Positions 33,301-43,745 of a DNA stretch of 64,000 bases are shown here, piece after piece (position 1 is the stretch's first letter; each line of letters opens with the position of its first letter). Under the pieces are notes generated by a model that saw only the letters and a list, made by a program, of their open reading frames with translations, did not search any database and had not been told where the DNA came from. A program made the position numbers and the translations under genes. This DNA comes from Luidia sarsii (Eukaryota > Echinodermata > Asteroidea > Paxillosida > Luidiidae). The DNA lies in contig OX465109.1 in assembly GCA_949987565.1 (NCBI GenBank), forward strand, positions 19,011,821 to 19,075,820. The letters are read 5' to 3'.

Positions 33301-36300
33301 TTCATACTACATGTATATGGTTTGATACCGTATGAAACTATGAATTATCACGCATAAAACATGTAATTTGTAAATGTACAGCAGTAGAGTGCCTGACGTT
33401 TTGATCCTAACAGGATCTCCCTTAATTTAAGCCAGAAAAGGGTCATTATTCCTTTGAAAAATGTCTTTCTAAGATAGGAACATTGGGCTTAAGGTTGTTC
33501 GTTTTCCGAAATTTTAGGTTTCGATGTATCGTCGGGAAGATTTGCATTTGGTTCGATTACGAGGTCAGTACGCATTTTGGCGAGGTTGGTGTATGTACAG
33601 TATATTTAATCAAATTGAAATTGAAACTTTAAATTGAAAATGAGGTTTAAAATTCTGCAAGCACTTTGGGCCTGCCTTAGCCATGTTATTGTTATTGTTG
33701 TTTGCTATTGCTGGTTGTTATTGTTGTTTGCTATTGTTATTGTTGTTTGTTATTGTTATTTTTATTGTTGTTTGTTATTGTTATTTTTATTGTTGTTTGT
33801 TATTGTTATTTTTTATTGTTGTTTGTTATTGTTATTGTTGTTTGTTATTGTTATTGTTGTTTGTTATTGTCAACTATTGTCAATTATTTTCGCTATTGTT
33901 ATTGTTGTTTGTTATTGTTGTTTGCTTGATGGCACAGTTTTGAAATCTGGTCTTGGAAAAACCCTGGTTTGTGAAGCAATGTAGTCAACCTGGTTTCGAT
34001 TCATCGGTACTCAGTGTTTGATGCTCTCTGTGCCTGTGACTGGTACCCACACCCTAGCAAAGATAACAGAGGTGTTGACACTGAACACTTAATCAGATAC
34101 AGTACACTGTACATGGGTTCAAGTTTCAAAACCGTGTCTAAAGGGTTAATCAAACATGTTGCAATCGTCGTGAATCATGACGGTAAAGACCCTGATAGGA
34201 TTGAAATACAGGCCCTCTAAATCTTTGCCAAAACCTACGTGTCTAGTTTTGATACTTTTCTTGGGTGCCAGTCAGTATTCTACATAATTTCCTTTTGTCT
34301 TCAGGATCTTATCTTTTGATGTATGATAACCAAATGAGATTTGGCAAAGATGGCAACATTTGTTCACCTGTCTTCTGTGTCAGTAGTGCATGTTGAACTG
34401 GATAATAGGGTTCAAAATCCTGTCTTTTGTATTTGATTAAAGCCCCTACATACCATTTGCACAAATCCAACATGGTCCATTTGCAATTACCGATGACCGC
34501 TTCAAGATTTACTAGCAATTTTCTGGTTTAATTGCATAGTGGCGCTATTGCAAATTCTGCTGGGCTCATTTTTGCGATCCTCCAAGCTGACACAGTTTGA
34601 TGAAAAAATGAGCCAGTTTTTCAAAATTTTCTTGCGACATGGTTGATGTATTGAGCAGAAACTGTCACAGGTGTGTTAAACTGTTATTTCAGGTTACTTA
34701 TTCACTGTTATTTGATAGTTGACCTACATGTACAGTATGGCCATAGATGCCCATTTTGAGAGTGCTTTTAGTTTTGTCAGCATAAAACCGTATTACAAAC
34801 TCTACAGGAGATGAGGTAATAGTACTGTATACAGTACTTTACCGGTATGTATAATGTTTGAGGTGGTGCATGTAATAGTGCCGTATGTCTTGTGGGTTGT
34901 ACCAGGCAAAGTCATGTCATTTTGCCTTTGATGAAGGTCCTGCTAGGATTGGTATCTCAGGCCCTCCTAATTTTGAGAATGATTTCTTCAGGTGTACACT
35001 GTACCTTGTACCAGTACAGTAAGTTGACTTTGCCGTTTAACAACTTTTCCCTGTGTTTGCTTTGGTAGGATGAGGTCGGCTATGCTGAACTCAGGAAGCA
35101 CATGCGCCAGGTGACAGAGTTCAGCGCATCCGTCAATGCCATCTTCCAAGAAAGGTGAGCAATAGCCCCTCCATATGATTCTCCTATATTGAGTCTTAAG
35201 AGCTGCATTTCCACTGGACTTATTTTGGTCAAAGTAACCGAGACGATGGTTACTTTTCCCATTTTAAGTCCAGTGGAAATGGCCCAGTTAAATTTTCTCT
35301 CCTGAAGTTAATTTAACCAAGCCGAATGGTTACTTTTACTGGCCAACCTCTTCCCAGGAAAAGTGACCAGGTAAGTTTAACCGAACTTGATAAAACGTGA
35401 CTCGGTAAAAATACACATCCTGCCTATGACGTAATACGTACTGTGCACAACGTCTGTTTTGTGTCACATGCTAAATATACATGTACGTTGACCCACAGTA
35501 ATCTCGCGTGCTACCAACTTCATTGTGTAATCTCAAAGGTCATGCACAGCGGCAGCGCCCACATTATTGCCAGCTCGGTTACTTTAACCATCGTCTTGGT
35601 TCAATTGACCGACTCAAATGTCCAAGTAGGAACAGCAGTAAAATTTGACAAAAGTTGGAAATTTAACCATCGTCTCAGTTAGATATTGTCTGAAACGCAG
35701 CTTGGGTATTGACAACATTGGCCATTGAGGTTTTGTGGCTCGTCCAATTGGACAGTAATTTTTGGTAGGCAACAGAGAGTGGAGAAAAGGAGCGATCATG
35801 CCATGAAGAAAAACAATCCAATTTGAATCACAATCCAACCACTTCGTTCTCGCTCACTTTCCCAGTCACTTTAACCAGTGTCCAGTGGTTAACTTTACAC
35901 CGGCCAATATCTGTGCATTGCTCATTGCCTTGCCATTGGTCGTAAGTTACGAGTTTGATGAAATCAACCACAGGTCACTTTTACTGTGTCCGTTTATAGT
36001 CCGGTGCCAATCCAGAACTTGGGAAAATGCCACTTGGGAAAACAAACTTCACATCTGGTCAAATATCAACCTGTAACAAGCCCCCGTCAACACGTGCACA
36101 TGTACTGGTATGCCCCCAGACTTTCACTAGATTCTATGGTGATGTATTTCATACATACTGTAGGTCAGAGAGGCAATCGTTTTCTGCCATGTGCCTAATA
36201 CAACTTTGTACTTTCCTGCATGATTTTGGCTGTCACAGATCGGATATTGAAGCTACTTATGCCAAGAGCATTGCCAAACTGAGTACTAAAGCCCTGAAAT

Positions 36301-36319
36301 GTAACAAAGACTCAACTGG
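30373..36319 (+). CDS. F-BAR (FCH) domain protein, 5' exons only
   Basis: Three coding exons join in frame: 30373-30399 (MEAFGRAFN, donor GTAAGT, phase 0), 35069-35154 (acceptor TTTGGTAG, donor GTGAGC) and 36239-36319 (acceptor TGTCACAG, donor GTAAGC). Together they give 64 complete codons plus two bases. The product reads like the first helices of an F-BAR domain: GYAELRKHMRQVTEF, then FQERSDIEATYAKSIAKL, matching the family pattern (F/L)xxR(A/S)xIExxYAKxLxKL. NOSTRIN-, FCHO- and CIP4-type proteins share this. Spacing most resembles NOSTRIN, but I do not assign an orthologue. F-BAR proteins bind and curve membranes during endocytosis and actin remodelling. No further exon was recognised before the next plus-strand gene at 53.05 kb; the reading frame is open at the last donor. 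The alternative first exon lies at 25605. Confidence 0.7.
30850..31410 (-). mobile_element. Penelope-like retroelement, 3' end with GIY-YIG remnant
   Basis: On the minus strand a 66-codon frame (31372 to 31172) contains TPVGYHFNLPDHSISDMSV, then GIE, REKMWMKRLRT and QPHGL. I recognise this as the C-terminal part of the Penelope-like GIY-YIG endonuclease region. It is followed by a pyrimidine-rich 3' UTR and the conserved terminus (GATCAAAACGTCAGGC in this copy) near 30910-30950. The copy is 5'-truncated near 31410. It links the many short termini in this window to Penelope-like elements. It sits in intron 1 of the F-BAR gene. Confidence 0.7.
31492..32208. mobile_element. PIF/Harbinger-like DNA transposon, internally deleted
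   Basis: 717 bp. The left end is AGCCTTTTTCACACTATGAA and the right end (minus strand) AGGCCTTTTCACACTATGAA, flanked by TTA at 31489-31491 and 32209-32211, the 3-bp TWA duplication typical of PIF/Harbinger. Subterminal CAACACGGGTC motifs occur repeatedly in both orientations. On the minus strand around 31796-31728 there is a remnant TWSEEDVVAMLEIFADGAIQ, resembling the Myb/SANT-like DNA-binding protein that Harbinger elements encode alongside transposase. No transposase remains. Confidence 0.8.
33680..33930. repeat. TTGTTATTGTTGTTTG microsatellite
   Basis: Imperfect (TTG)(TTA) trinucleotide-like array. The Leu/Val/Cys-rich frames through it are artefacts. Confidence 0.9.
34440..34690 (-). 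repeat. Dispersed repeat, inverted copy
   Basis: Reverse complement of 39910-40165; both carry the blocks GGACCATGTTGGATTTGTGC, CAATAGCGCCAC and GGCTCATTTTTTCATCAAAC. About 80 percent similar by eye. The function of the repeat is unknown. Confidence 0.75.
35200..35285. mobile_element. Short hairpin MITE-like element
   Basis: GCATTTCCACTGGACTT at 35205-35221 is inverted as AAGTCCAGTGGAAATG at 35265-35280. ACCATCGTCT(T/C) motifs from its centre recur at 35583 and 35667, and CCAGTG motifs at 35875-35890, so the element may extend to about 36060; boundaries are unresolved. Confidence 0.5.
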
Positions 36320-36420
36320 GTAAGCATTCGTTCATTCATTTATCCTATTTGTTCCCTTAGTCTGTACCCCAGTCCCTTAGTCCCTTTGTCCCTCCATCTT
36401 TTCATTCCTTCATCCCTCCC

Positions 36421-36584
36421 TTGATGCTATCCTTCCACATTACCACCATTCAACCCTTCCATCCTCCCTTCCTCCCTCTCCCTTCCTCCTTCCTCCCTCC
36501 CTCCTCCCTCCCTCCCTCCCTCCCTCCCTTCCTCCCTCCCTTCCTCCTTTCCTCCCTCCCTTCCTCCCTTCCTCCCTTCCTCCC
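36421..36584. repeat. CCTT/CCCT microsatellite abutting the assembly gap
   Basis: A (TCCC/TTCC)n tract running directly into the run of N. The gap almost certainly represents more of this tract. Confidence 0.95.
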
Positions 36585-36784
36585 NNNNNNNNNNNNNNNN
36601 NNNNNNNNNNNNNNNNNNNNNNNNNNNNNNNNNNNNNNNNNNNNNNNNNNNNNNNNNNNNNNNNNNNNNNNNNNNNNNNNNNNNNNNNNNNNNNNNNNNN
36701 NNNNNNNNNNNNNNNNNNNNNNNNNNNNNNNNNNNNNNNNNNNNNNNNNNNNNNNNNNNNNNNNNNNNNNNNNNNNNNNNNNNN
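36585..36784. other. Assembly gap (200 N)
   Basis: Exactly 200 unknown bases, a conventional placeholder, so the true size and even the join are uncertain. It lies just downstream of the last F-BAR exon seen. Confidence 1.
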
Positions 36785-37400
36785 AAGGAGAATGTAATTC
36801 AAAGAGGGTTTGCCCTGCTCGATGTATTAAAGAGGCAGTGTTGTCAGTATATTTTAACATTTTTCAAATAGCGCCCTCCTGCTACCTCAATGTGTTTAAG
36901 TAGGAACCCACCCTGTGTTCCAAGTCCCAAGAGATAAGAAGTCTGGCCAGCATGGCCTTGGGGTTTTCTGGTACTGGGCTAAAACAAACAACTGAAACCA
37001 CTATTATATAACCAACTTTCTCTTCCCTGCTGCTGGCTTGATATCATTCTCAGTACAGTCAGTGTACTGTAAATGTACCTTGTAATATTCTTGTATCGTG
37101 GAGCTATGGGTAGCTTCATGCCAGTGTACTATTAACAAGAACTAACTTGAATCAAGCTTGAATCATGAAGGATCTTCTTATTCCTCCATGCTTGAGTTGA
37201 ATGTACATGTACACACATAAAATGGAAGGTCTCACTTATCAATATCATCGAAATCGATGTACATCCAATAAATGTGTAGGCCTATAATATATTTTTCTTA
37301 GCTCTACTGTATGGTATTGGTAGGACTCATTCATGCTTAGAAAACTGGCAGTGTGGGATTGTATTTTTTCGTCATTATTACGACAGAGCCAGTAATTCAG
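36785..37400. other. No gene recognised
   Basis: AT-rich sequence after the gap. I looked for an F-BAR continuation exon in the required phase and found none. Confidence 0.4.
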
Positions 37401-38135
37401 TAATTGTCCAGTGGGTATGATGAATCGCCCTCAGATTTGACTATAGAGTTAGCTGGGGTAAATTTCAGGGTACAAGTTGTCCAGTGGGTATGAATCGCCC
37501 TCAGATTTGACTATAGAGATACATGTAGCTGGGGTAAATTTCAGGGTACAAGTTGTCCAGTGGGTATGATGAATCGCCCTCAGATTTGACTATAGAGATA
37601 GCTGGGGTAAATTTCAGGGTACAAGTTGTCCAGTGGGTATGAATCGCCCTCAGATTTGACTATAGAGTTAGCTGGGGTAAATTTCAGGGTACAAGTTGTC
37701 CAGTGGGTATGAATCGCCCTCAGATTTGACTATAGAGTTAGCTGGGGTAAATTTCAGGGTACAAGTTGTCCAGTAGGTATGATGAATCACCCTCAGATTT
37801 GACTATAGAGATAGCTGGGGTAAATTTCAGGGTACAAATTGTCCAGTGGGTATGAATCGCCCTCAGATTTGACTAGAGATAGCTTGGGATAAATTTCTCG
37901 GAACAAGATGTCCTGGGTATGAATCGCCCTCAGATTTGAATAGAGATAGCTGAGGGGAAAATTTCAGGGTACAATTAAGTTGTCCAGTGGGTATCCATCG
38001 CCCTTAGATTTGACTAGAGCTAGTAGAGATAGCTGAGGGGTAAATTTCAGGGTACAAGTTGTCCAGTGGGTATGAATCGCCCTCATATTTGACTAGAGTT
38101 AGCTGGGGTAAATTTAGGGATATGAGTTTACCAGG
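37400..38135. repeat. 70-76-bp tandem repeat, about 10 copies
   Basis: Unit landmarks GTCCAGTGGGTATGAATCGC, CCTCAGATTTGACTATAGAG and GGGGTAAATTTCAGGGTAC recur about every 70-76 bp from 37406. Length variants come from GAT insertion and an ACATGT insertion at 37520. Downstream units are more diverged. No coding role seen. Confidence 0.92.
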
Positions 38136-38139
38136 TTGA

Positions 38140-39590
38140 CCAAATGGAGAAATGATTTCCCCCATGAATTTCCATTAAGTGTATATAATTCAGGTTTTTA
38201 AACCTCATCTTATCGTATGCTACAGTACACTACAGGGTTGAATACTGACCCCTGTCTGTATCGTTTGTTCTGGGCAGCCCAGATGATAAACCAAGGTGAC
38301 TCACGACTGCCGAGACCGCTGGTTTTACTTTTTTGCAAACTTGTCTGCATTCCCCTCGTCTGCATTTTTGGTTGTTTTATTCTGTTTGAGTTTTGATTTC
38401 TTGTCTTGCTTTTGATTGACTTCTGTCGGTTGACGCTGTGTGTATTTTGGTTGATTTTGTTGGTGGGTTTGTTAAGATCGTTCTCTAACACCCTGACACG
38501 GAAGGGATTAGCGCTGATCTAGCGAGCCAATGAATCACCGGCTAGTTTTCCCGCGAACCGATATTGTAACCTCTAGCACATTTCCCCGTTTTTTTTGGTT
38601 TTAATTCCAAAATTTTGCTATTTTCCTAACAGCGTCTTATCCTTTAGATCCAAGGTTTGTACTTTCATGGGTTTATTTGTCCAGAGGTTTTTTGGTTGTT
38701 GTTTTTTTAGAGGCAATCCGGGTTACATTGGCCTACAAGTAAATGCATTTTTTCCGTGAACTAACTTTGATTTGCTCTCAATGGATGTCATAAGTTAAGT
38801 ACATATTATTTCATAAAAGAATATATAGCAGGGAATCCAGGATTTTTGGTCAGGCCCATCAAGTTTTCCACATTAAGTACCGGTAATGCTTCACAGTGTT
38901 TCTGACACCATACTGATTGTAGGCCTACACATTGTATTCTATAATAATGTAATAATCATTACATAATGTACTCTGTACATGATGTATAACTGTTATTTTA
39001 TTTAACCAATATACACTATATATATTATTCCGTAACCATTCTTGCACAAGAAGGATAGGTATCCAGCATTCATGCATGCAGTGCTCTATGCTCCTGTGAC
39101 AGCTACTACATGTATATGTACTGCACAGTTGACATGTGGTTCTACCATGAAGGGTTCTACCAAGGTTCTACCAAGGTCCTTGGTGGGCTCTGGACAGGTG
39201 TTCAGCGAAAGTGTCATGTTTCAACTCTTGGCTCCAGCAGTAGCGGTTGCAATGCCCCCAGGGAACCATTTAGGACTGAACCAGGCACTGTCTCTACTCC
39301 GTGGTAATTGCCTTATCTTGTCATGATCAGATAAACAACAGTGGGGGTCTATTGCTGTATGGCCTGTGACCTTGTGAGGTTAGTGCATTAGGAAGAAACC
39401 AGCAGGACAACACTGCCTAAAAATAAAAAGGAATATGATGCGTAATCGATCAGAGAGGATATGAACTTCAATGTGTCAGTTTGTTTTTTAAATATAGTAA
39501 TCAGATTTTTGAGAAAGCAGCAAGATTCTCGACAGAAAACTGCCCCCCACTTTTCAACCCAAAAAATTGCGATAGCGTAACGCGTAACCC
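38140..39590. other. Intergenic, no gene recognised
   Basis: AT-rich with CCGGTA and ACATGTA motifs. Open frames at 38210-38491 and 39042-39326 have no family motifs or splice context. Confidence 0.4.
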
Positions 39591-39592
39591 TG

Positions 39593-39600
39593 TGACGTCA
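39593..39600. promoter_or_regulatory. Consensus CRE (TGACGTCA)
   Basis: A perfect palindromic cAMP-response element in a small CpG-containing patch, 13 bp before the ATG of the candidate exon at 39613. The short distance would place it in a 5' UTR or core promoter if that exon is real. Confidence 0.4.
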
Positions 39601-39612
39601 CCCGCAGAAAAC

Positions 39613-39807
39613 ATGGCGCTGTGTGCACGACCTTTACACCTTGGCTTAAGCCGATCTTTTGTACGCGTTTTGGGTTGTCATAGAAGTGCTAACCGTGATA
39701 ATATTGACACACTACGCCTTTTCACTACCGCGTGGCGAAATAACTTATTCGCTCTGCCAAGTTTTTCTTGTGGACGCGCATCTTCAAACTGTATAAGTTT
39801 CATGTAA
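39613..39807 (+). CDS. Doubtful short ORF with mitochondrial-presequence-like N terminus
   Basis: ATG in good context (AAACATGGCG) begins 64 codons: MALCARPLHLGLSRSFVRVL and so on, rich in Arg, Leu and Ser and lacking acidic residues for the first 27 positions, as in mitochondrial targeting sequences. The frame ends by running into repeat sequence (TATAAGTTTCATGTAAATC, also at 47660 and 49370). It may be a first exon whose true donor (possibly GTATAAGT near 39791) leads elsewhere, or a dead gene fragment. No downstream exon was identified. Confidence 0.25.
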   Translation: MALCARPLHLGLSRSFVRVLGCHRSANRDNIDTLRLFTTAWRNNLFALPSFSCGRASSNCISFM

Positions 39808-39909
39808 ATCTGTGATCATATCTGTTTTTCGATCTTACCAATGTTGTGTAGGGTGGCAAAAGTCTTAGAAACACATCCATACTTTGTCTAATTCCAGCAT
39901 ATACAGTAT

Positions 39910-40165
39910 TATGCATGATATAACACACCTGTGGAAGTTTCAGCTCAATCCGTCAACCATGTCACGAGAAAATGGTGAAAAATTGGCTCATTTTTTCATC
40001 AAACTTTGTCAGCTTCGAGGATCGTAAAATGAACCTAGCAGAATTTTCAATAGCGCCACCATGCATTTAAACCAGACAGTTGCGAGTAAATCTCAAAACG
40101 GTTGTCGGTAAATTTCGAATGGACCATGTTGGATTTGTGCAAATGCTGTGTAGGGGCTTTAAGGC
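39910..40165 (+). repeat. Dispersed repeat, direct copy
   Basis: Partner of the inverted copy at 34440-34690. Flanked by GTTGTGTAGGG and TGTGTAGGGGCTTTAAGG segments that also occur in the 47.7-kb repeat copy and near 51040, so it belongs to a wider dispersed family. Confidence 0.7.
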
Positions 40166-40534
40166 TGATTTAGCATGGATTTTTCCAAAAGTCGTTTTAA
40201 AACAACCGGCGGAAATTCATACAATATTTTTTGTGATTAAAATGGCAGTCTTCCAAGCGCTAAAAGTTCACAGCATGAATGATACTGGTATTCACTTTTA
40301 CTTGAGTAGGTACGGTAAGTTAAATGGTGTGTAGAGGATTTAATAGTTTACTGTGTTTGCACTGGATTGGATTTGGTCATTCTTCAACAAAGTGAAAATA
40401 GTTTGAGCTCCAAAAAGGTCTGATGGGGACAAGACTTCATTTCAGCCGAACAATTTCATCTCTACAATGAGGATTTGATATAAGGCAGAGGCCAAGAAAT
40501 CTGGTCTGCGGCCGCCGGCCAGTTAAGCCATCCT

Positions 40535-40620
40535 ACTCCTAGCAGGACCTTTCTCAAAGAGAAAGGTCCTGCTAGTGCTAGGATCGAAACTTCAGGCCCT
40601 CTAATTTTTGAAACTCATGT
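40535..40620. mobile_element. Fold-back Penelope-like terminus
   Basis: CCTAGCAGGACCTTTCTCAA is followed by AGAGAAAGGTCCTGCTAG and GATCGAAACTTCAGGCCCTC, a head-to-head arrangement with one truncated arm. Confidence 0.75.
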
Positions 40621-40914
40621 ATTACAGGTCATTTTAGGTCATTATTTTTAGTCAGTGAGCAGTTTGCAACACTTTTGTTTTTTTACTTTATTTTTGGCAT
40701 GAAAAGAATGCATGTTTGTGTCATTCTGAAGCGAAGCAAAGCATTGTGCCTATAACATCATGTTGGGGTTTAATGCACATGCATGCATAAGGTACATGTA
40801 CATGCCATTTTGGGGAAAAAAACCTGCCAGTGATTGAGAGTTCCATATACAAATGAATTAAGTGTGCATCCAAGTCTAAAACTCACTTTCCAGAAAACCT
40901 CACGGACCACCATA

Positions 40915-41085
40915 TCTCTCAAAAATTAGAGGGCCTGACGTTTCGATTCTAGCACGACCTTTCTCAAATGCAAAGACTTTGACTTATGAGAAAGGTCCTG
41001 CTAGGATCGAAAGGTCAGGCCCTCTTACTTTTGAGATTTATGTATTGCAGGTCATTTTAGTCAGTGAGCAATTTGCAACAGTTTT
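40915..41085. mobile_element. Fold-back Penelope-like insertion in repeat copy 1
   Basis: Two inverted termini (GGGCCTGACGTTTCGATTC at 40931 and GATCGAAAGGTCAGGCCC at 41006) with flanking CTCAAAAATTAGA/TTTTGAGATT. It splits sequence that is continuous at 46065-46095 and 49687-49720 (CGGACCACCATATC), so it inserted after the tandem duplication or was lost from the others. Confidence 0.75.
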
Positions 41086-42842
41086 TGTGTTAACTTCATG
41101 GACCAACACATTGCACGGACACTTTTCAGTATTCACTATACATTGAAAAACTGGCCAAAAATGTGTCCAAAAATGTTACAAACATCTTTTCTGTTGCGTG
41201 GTAAGGTTCACATTCTTGTTAAATTGCCGATGAGTGTGGAACTCCATTTTTCGGTTTTGGCGAGGAATTGTGCTTATAAATAAAGAGGAAAGCAAACATG
41301 TACCTTTTTGTCAGCAGTAGCCTGAGCTTTGGTATTCCAATATCAAATCCATGCTTGCTCCAATAATCTCAGAAGTTTCATCAGCTCCATGTTGGTTTGG
41401 GGGCTTTTTGGTGTCCATGCCTAAAACTCACAGTCTTGGCCATGCATTGGGGGGGGGGGGGAAACCACAACACAAGCCATGAGTTCCATGTTAGATTGTA
41501 TGGCAGCACAGGGCTTGAAAGAAAGAAAAGGGTTCAATCACTTTATCAAGCAGGCTTTGAATTGCATGGGGGGTTGGGTTGAATAGGCCAAAGATTCAAG
41601 GATTGCAATCACCTGTACACTGTACAGTTGTGTATGTTGATCAAGGAATGCTTCTGCACTCCACACAAGCTAAAGGAGTTCCAAGTTAGATTGTACAGCA
41701 GTCCAGGGATTGGAAGAAAGGGTTCAGTCACTTTATTGTATCAAGCAGGCCTGTATGAAGGTTGGATAGGCCAAAGATTCAAGGATTGCCATCACTTGCA
41801 CTCCACAAGCTAAAGGAGCTTCTATGTCTGTTTGCAATAGCGCATAGGGCTTTTGCAGATGTGCTTTTAAAACGTTGTAAGATTTGCAGATGATTCAAGC
41901 TTTTTACTGCCAGCAGAGTGCACACTAAAAAAAACACAAATCTTTGAGATGATTAACCAATGCCTGAGGTACATGTATAATGTTGAAAAATCGAGTACTC
42001 TGATGATGTCACATACATGTGTAGTTAAACTTTAAAGCCAAAATAATATTTCACAGGTCTATTCAAAAAGTTGTGAAAAGAAAAGAAAAACCATGGGAAC
42101 AAAAGTGTTTGTTTTTTGTTAGTTGTGAATAGGTCTACCTATCCAAAAATTGCAGTCATGTGAAGATGATGTCATCTCATGAATATAAATGAGAAATTCA
42201 CATTTATTTGAGCGTATTGGAGCAAGCATGGATTTAATATTGACCATCCTATGAAAAACTCAAGAAAAAAAAATCCATGTACGACAAGACAATAGGGACA
42301 TTGTCTTGGCCAAGTTTGGCTCGAACATCTTTTGTCATTTGCTAGATAGCCGGGGCAGAAAGCCAATAGTGCTTTGTGTGCGGCATTTTTTGTGCCGAAA
42401 AGGAAGATGAAGTAGGCAAAAAAAATCAGAACAGTAAGGCTTTTCCACTACGCACGGCCAACCGAGTCTCGAGAAAAGAGTGAAAAATTGCTTCGTTTGT
42501 TTCGCGAAAATACAGCATTCAACGAATTGTTAGGAAAAATCGTTTAGATCTAGGGGGTGATACTGTGTACGTAAACTATTTCTTTTACTCTTTTCTCCCA
42601 AAATACAGCATTGTGGCCATAACATTCATAGATTTTGTTGGTTTAATGCGCATGCATGTATGCATAGGGTACATGTTTCTTCACAGCATGGGCAGCCATT
42701 TTGGAAATAAATATTGGCAGAGATTGAGAGTTCCATATTAGGCCTGGGACAAAATGTCGACTAACCGACATTTCGCGACCGGCAAAGACATGCCGACAGT
42801 CGACATTCGTTTTCACGAAAGTCGACTTGTCGCGGTGGCGAC

Positions 42843-43050
42843 TTGTCGGCGACAAGTCGACCCCCACGACAAGTCGACCCCCGCGACAAGTCGACCCCCG
42901 CGACAAGTCGACCCCCGCGACAAGTCGAACTCCCACGGCACGCCACGAATTTTCGACAGTCGAAATCCCACGGCACGGCACGAAATTTCGACCAGTCGAA
43001 CTCCCACGGCACGGCACGGCATGGCACGGCACGGCACAGCATGCCACGAA
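42843..43050. repeat. 17-bp CGACAAGTCGACCCCCG minisatellite and CACGG repeats
   Basis: About five 17-bp units, then CCCACGGCACGG(C)A-type units. Part of the hAT-like element's left subterminal region; the GTCGAC motif recurs at its right end, as binding sites for a transposase might. Confidence 0.85.
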
Positions 43051-43424
43051 ACACAGTGCAATCGGCCCATCGTATACAGTACTAACACAGCACTGCCTTC
43101 AGTGTAGCAAGCTTGGGGCGGTCGGTCGTTGGACTGTTCCATTTTATTTTAGGGGAGCATAATTATGTACGTGCTGTTTCGGCGTCCAATCAGACTACCG
43201 TTTCCACGCCAACATACGGATATGTATTATTCATAGACCTTCCCAGTGTACCATTGGTTCTAATTCGGCCATTACATATTCATCAGAATTCGTTTTGGAC
43301 ACTGCCGTCCTCAGTGTACGTACTGTACTGACGGAGGTCTGGGAACACAAGTGCGATGACCTTTCCCACTTGCGCACCACGTGCTAACTGCAGGATTTGA
43401 GGATTGTTACATGTACACGTACGT

Positions 43425-43490
43425 ACGTACACATGTACTGTACGTGTACATGTACATTGTACATACAGTACATGTATACGTGTGCTGTAC
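43425..43490. repeat. ACGTAC/ACATGTAC microsatellite
   Basis: Alternating GTAC-based simple repeat inside the hAT-like element. Confidence 0.85.
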
Positions 43491-43745
43491 TTTTCAGGCA
43501 TGAACAAATCCAGAGATCGGCAAAACTTTATGTGTACATGGACATTATACTGATAGTTTTCACCAGAATGTAATCACCTCGTAATGTGGGTTTTTTTTCT
43601 GATGAAAAATAATGATTCATTTCCTTTTTTTAACGCAAACTTTATTTGAAAAAAGGGTTTTGATAAAAAAAATGTATACAGACTTAAAGACTGTTTGCGC
43701 TGGACTTCTACTGAAAATAATCTGAAATGATACACGACACTATTG

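Larger units (their letters stand above)
32210..35060. other. F-BAR intron 1, remaining sequence
   Basis: Contains ACATGTAC microsatellite (32240-32500), degenerate retroelement termini at 33388-33425, 34178-34215 and 34925-34970, and a dispersed repeat at 34440-34690. No extra coding exon is recognised. Confidence 0.5.

Noticed and set aside
36421..36903. 160-codon frame through the gap
   Set aside because: A third of it is N, the rest is CCTT microsatellite.
36950..37020. Possible F-BAR continuation exon after CAG at about 36950
   Set aside because: In the required phase it gives no F-BAR-like residues and reaches a stop without a donor.
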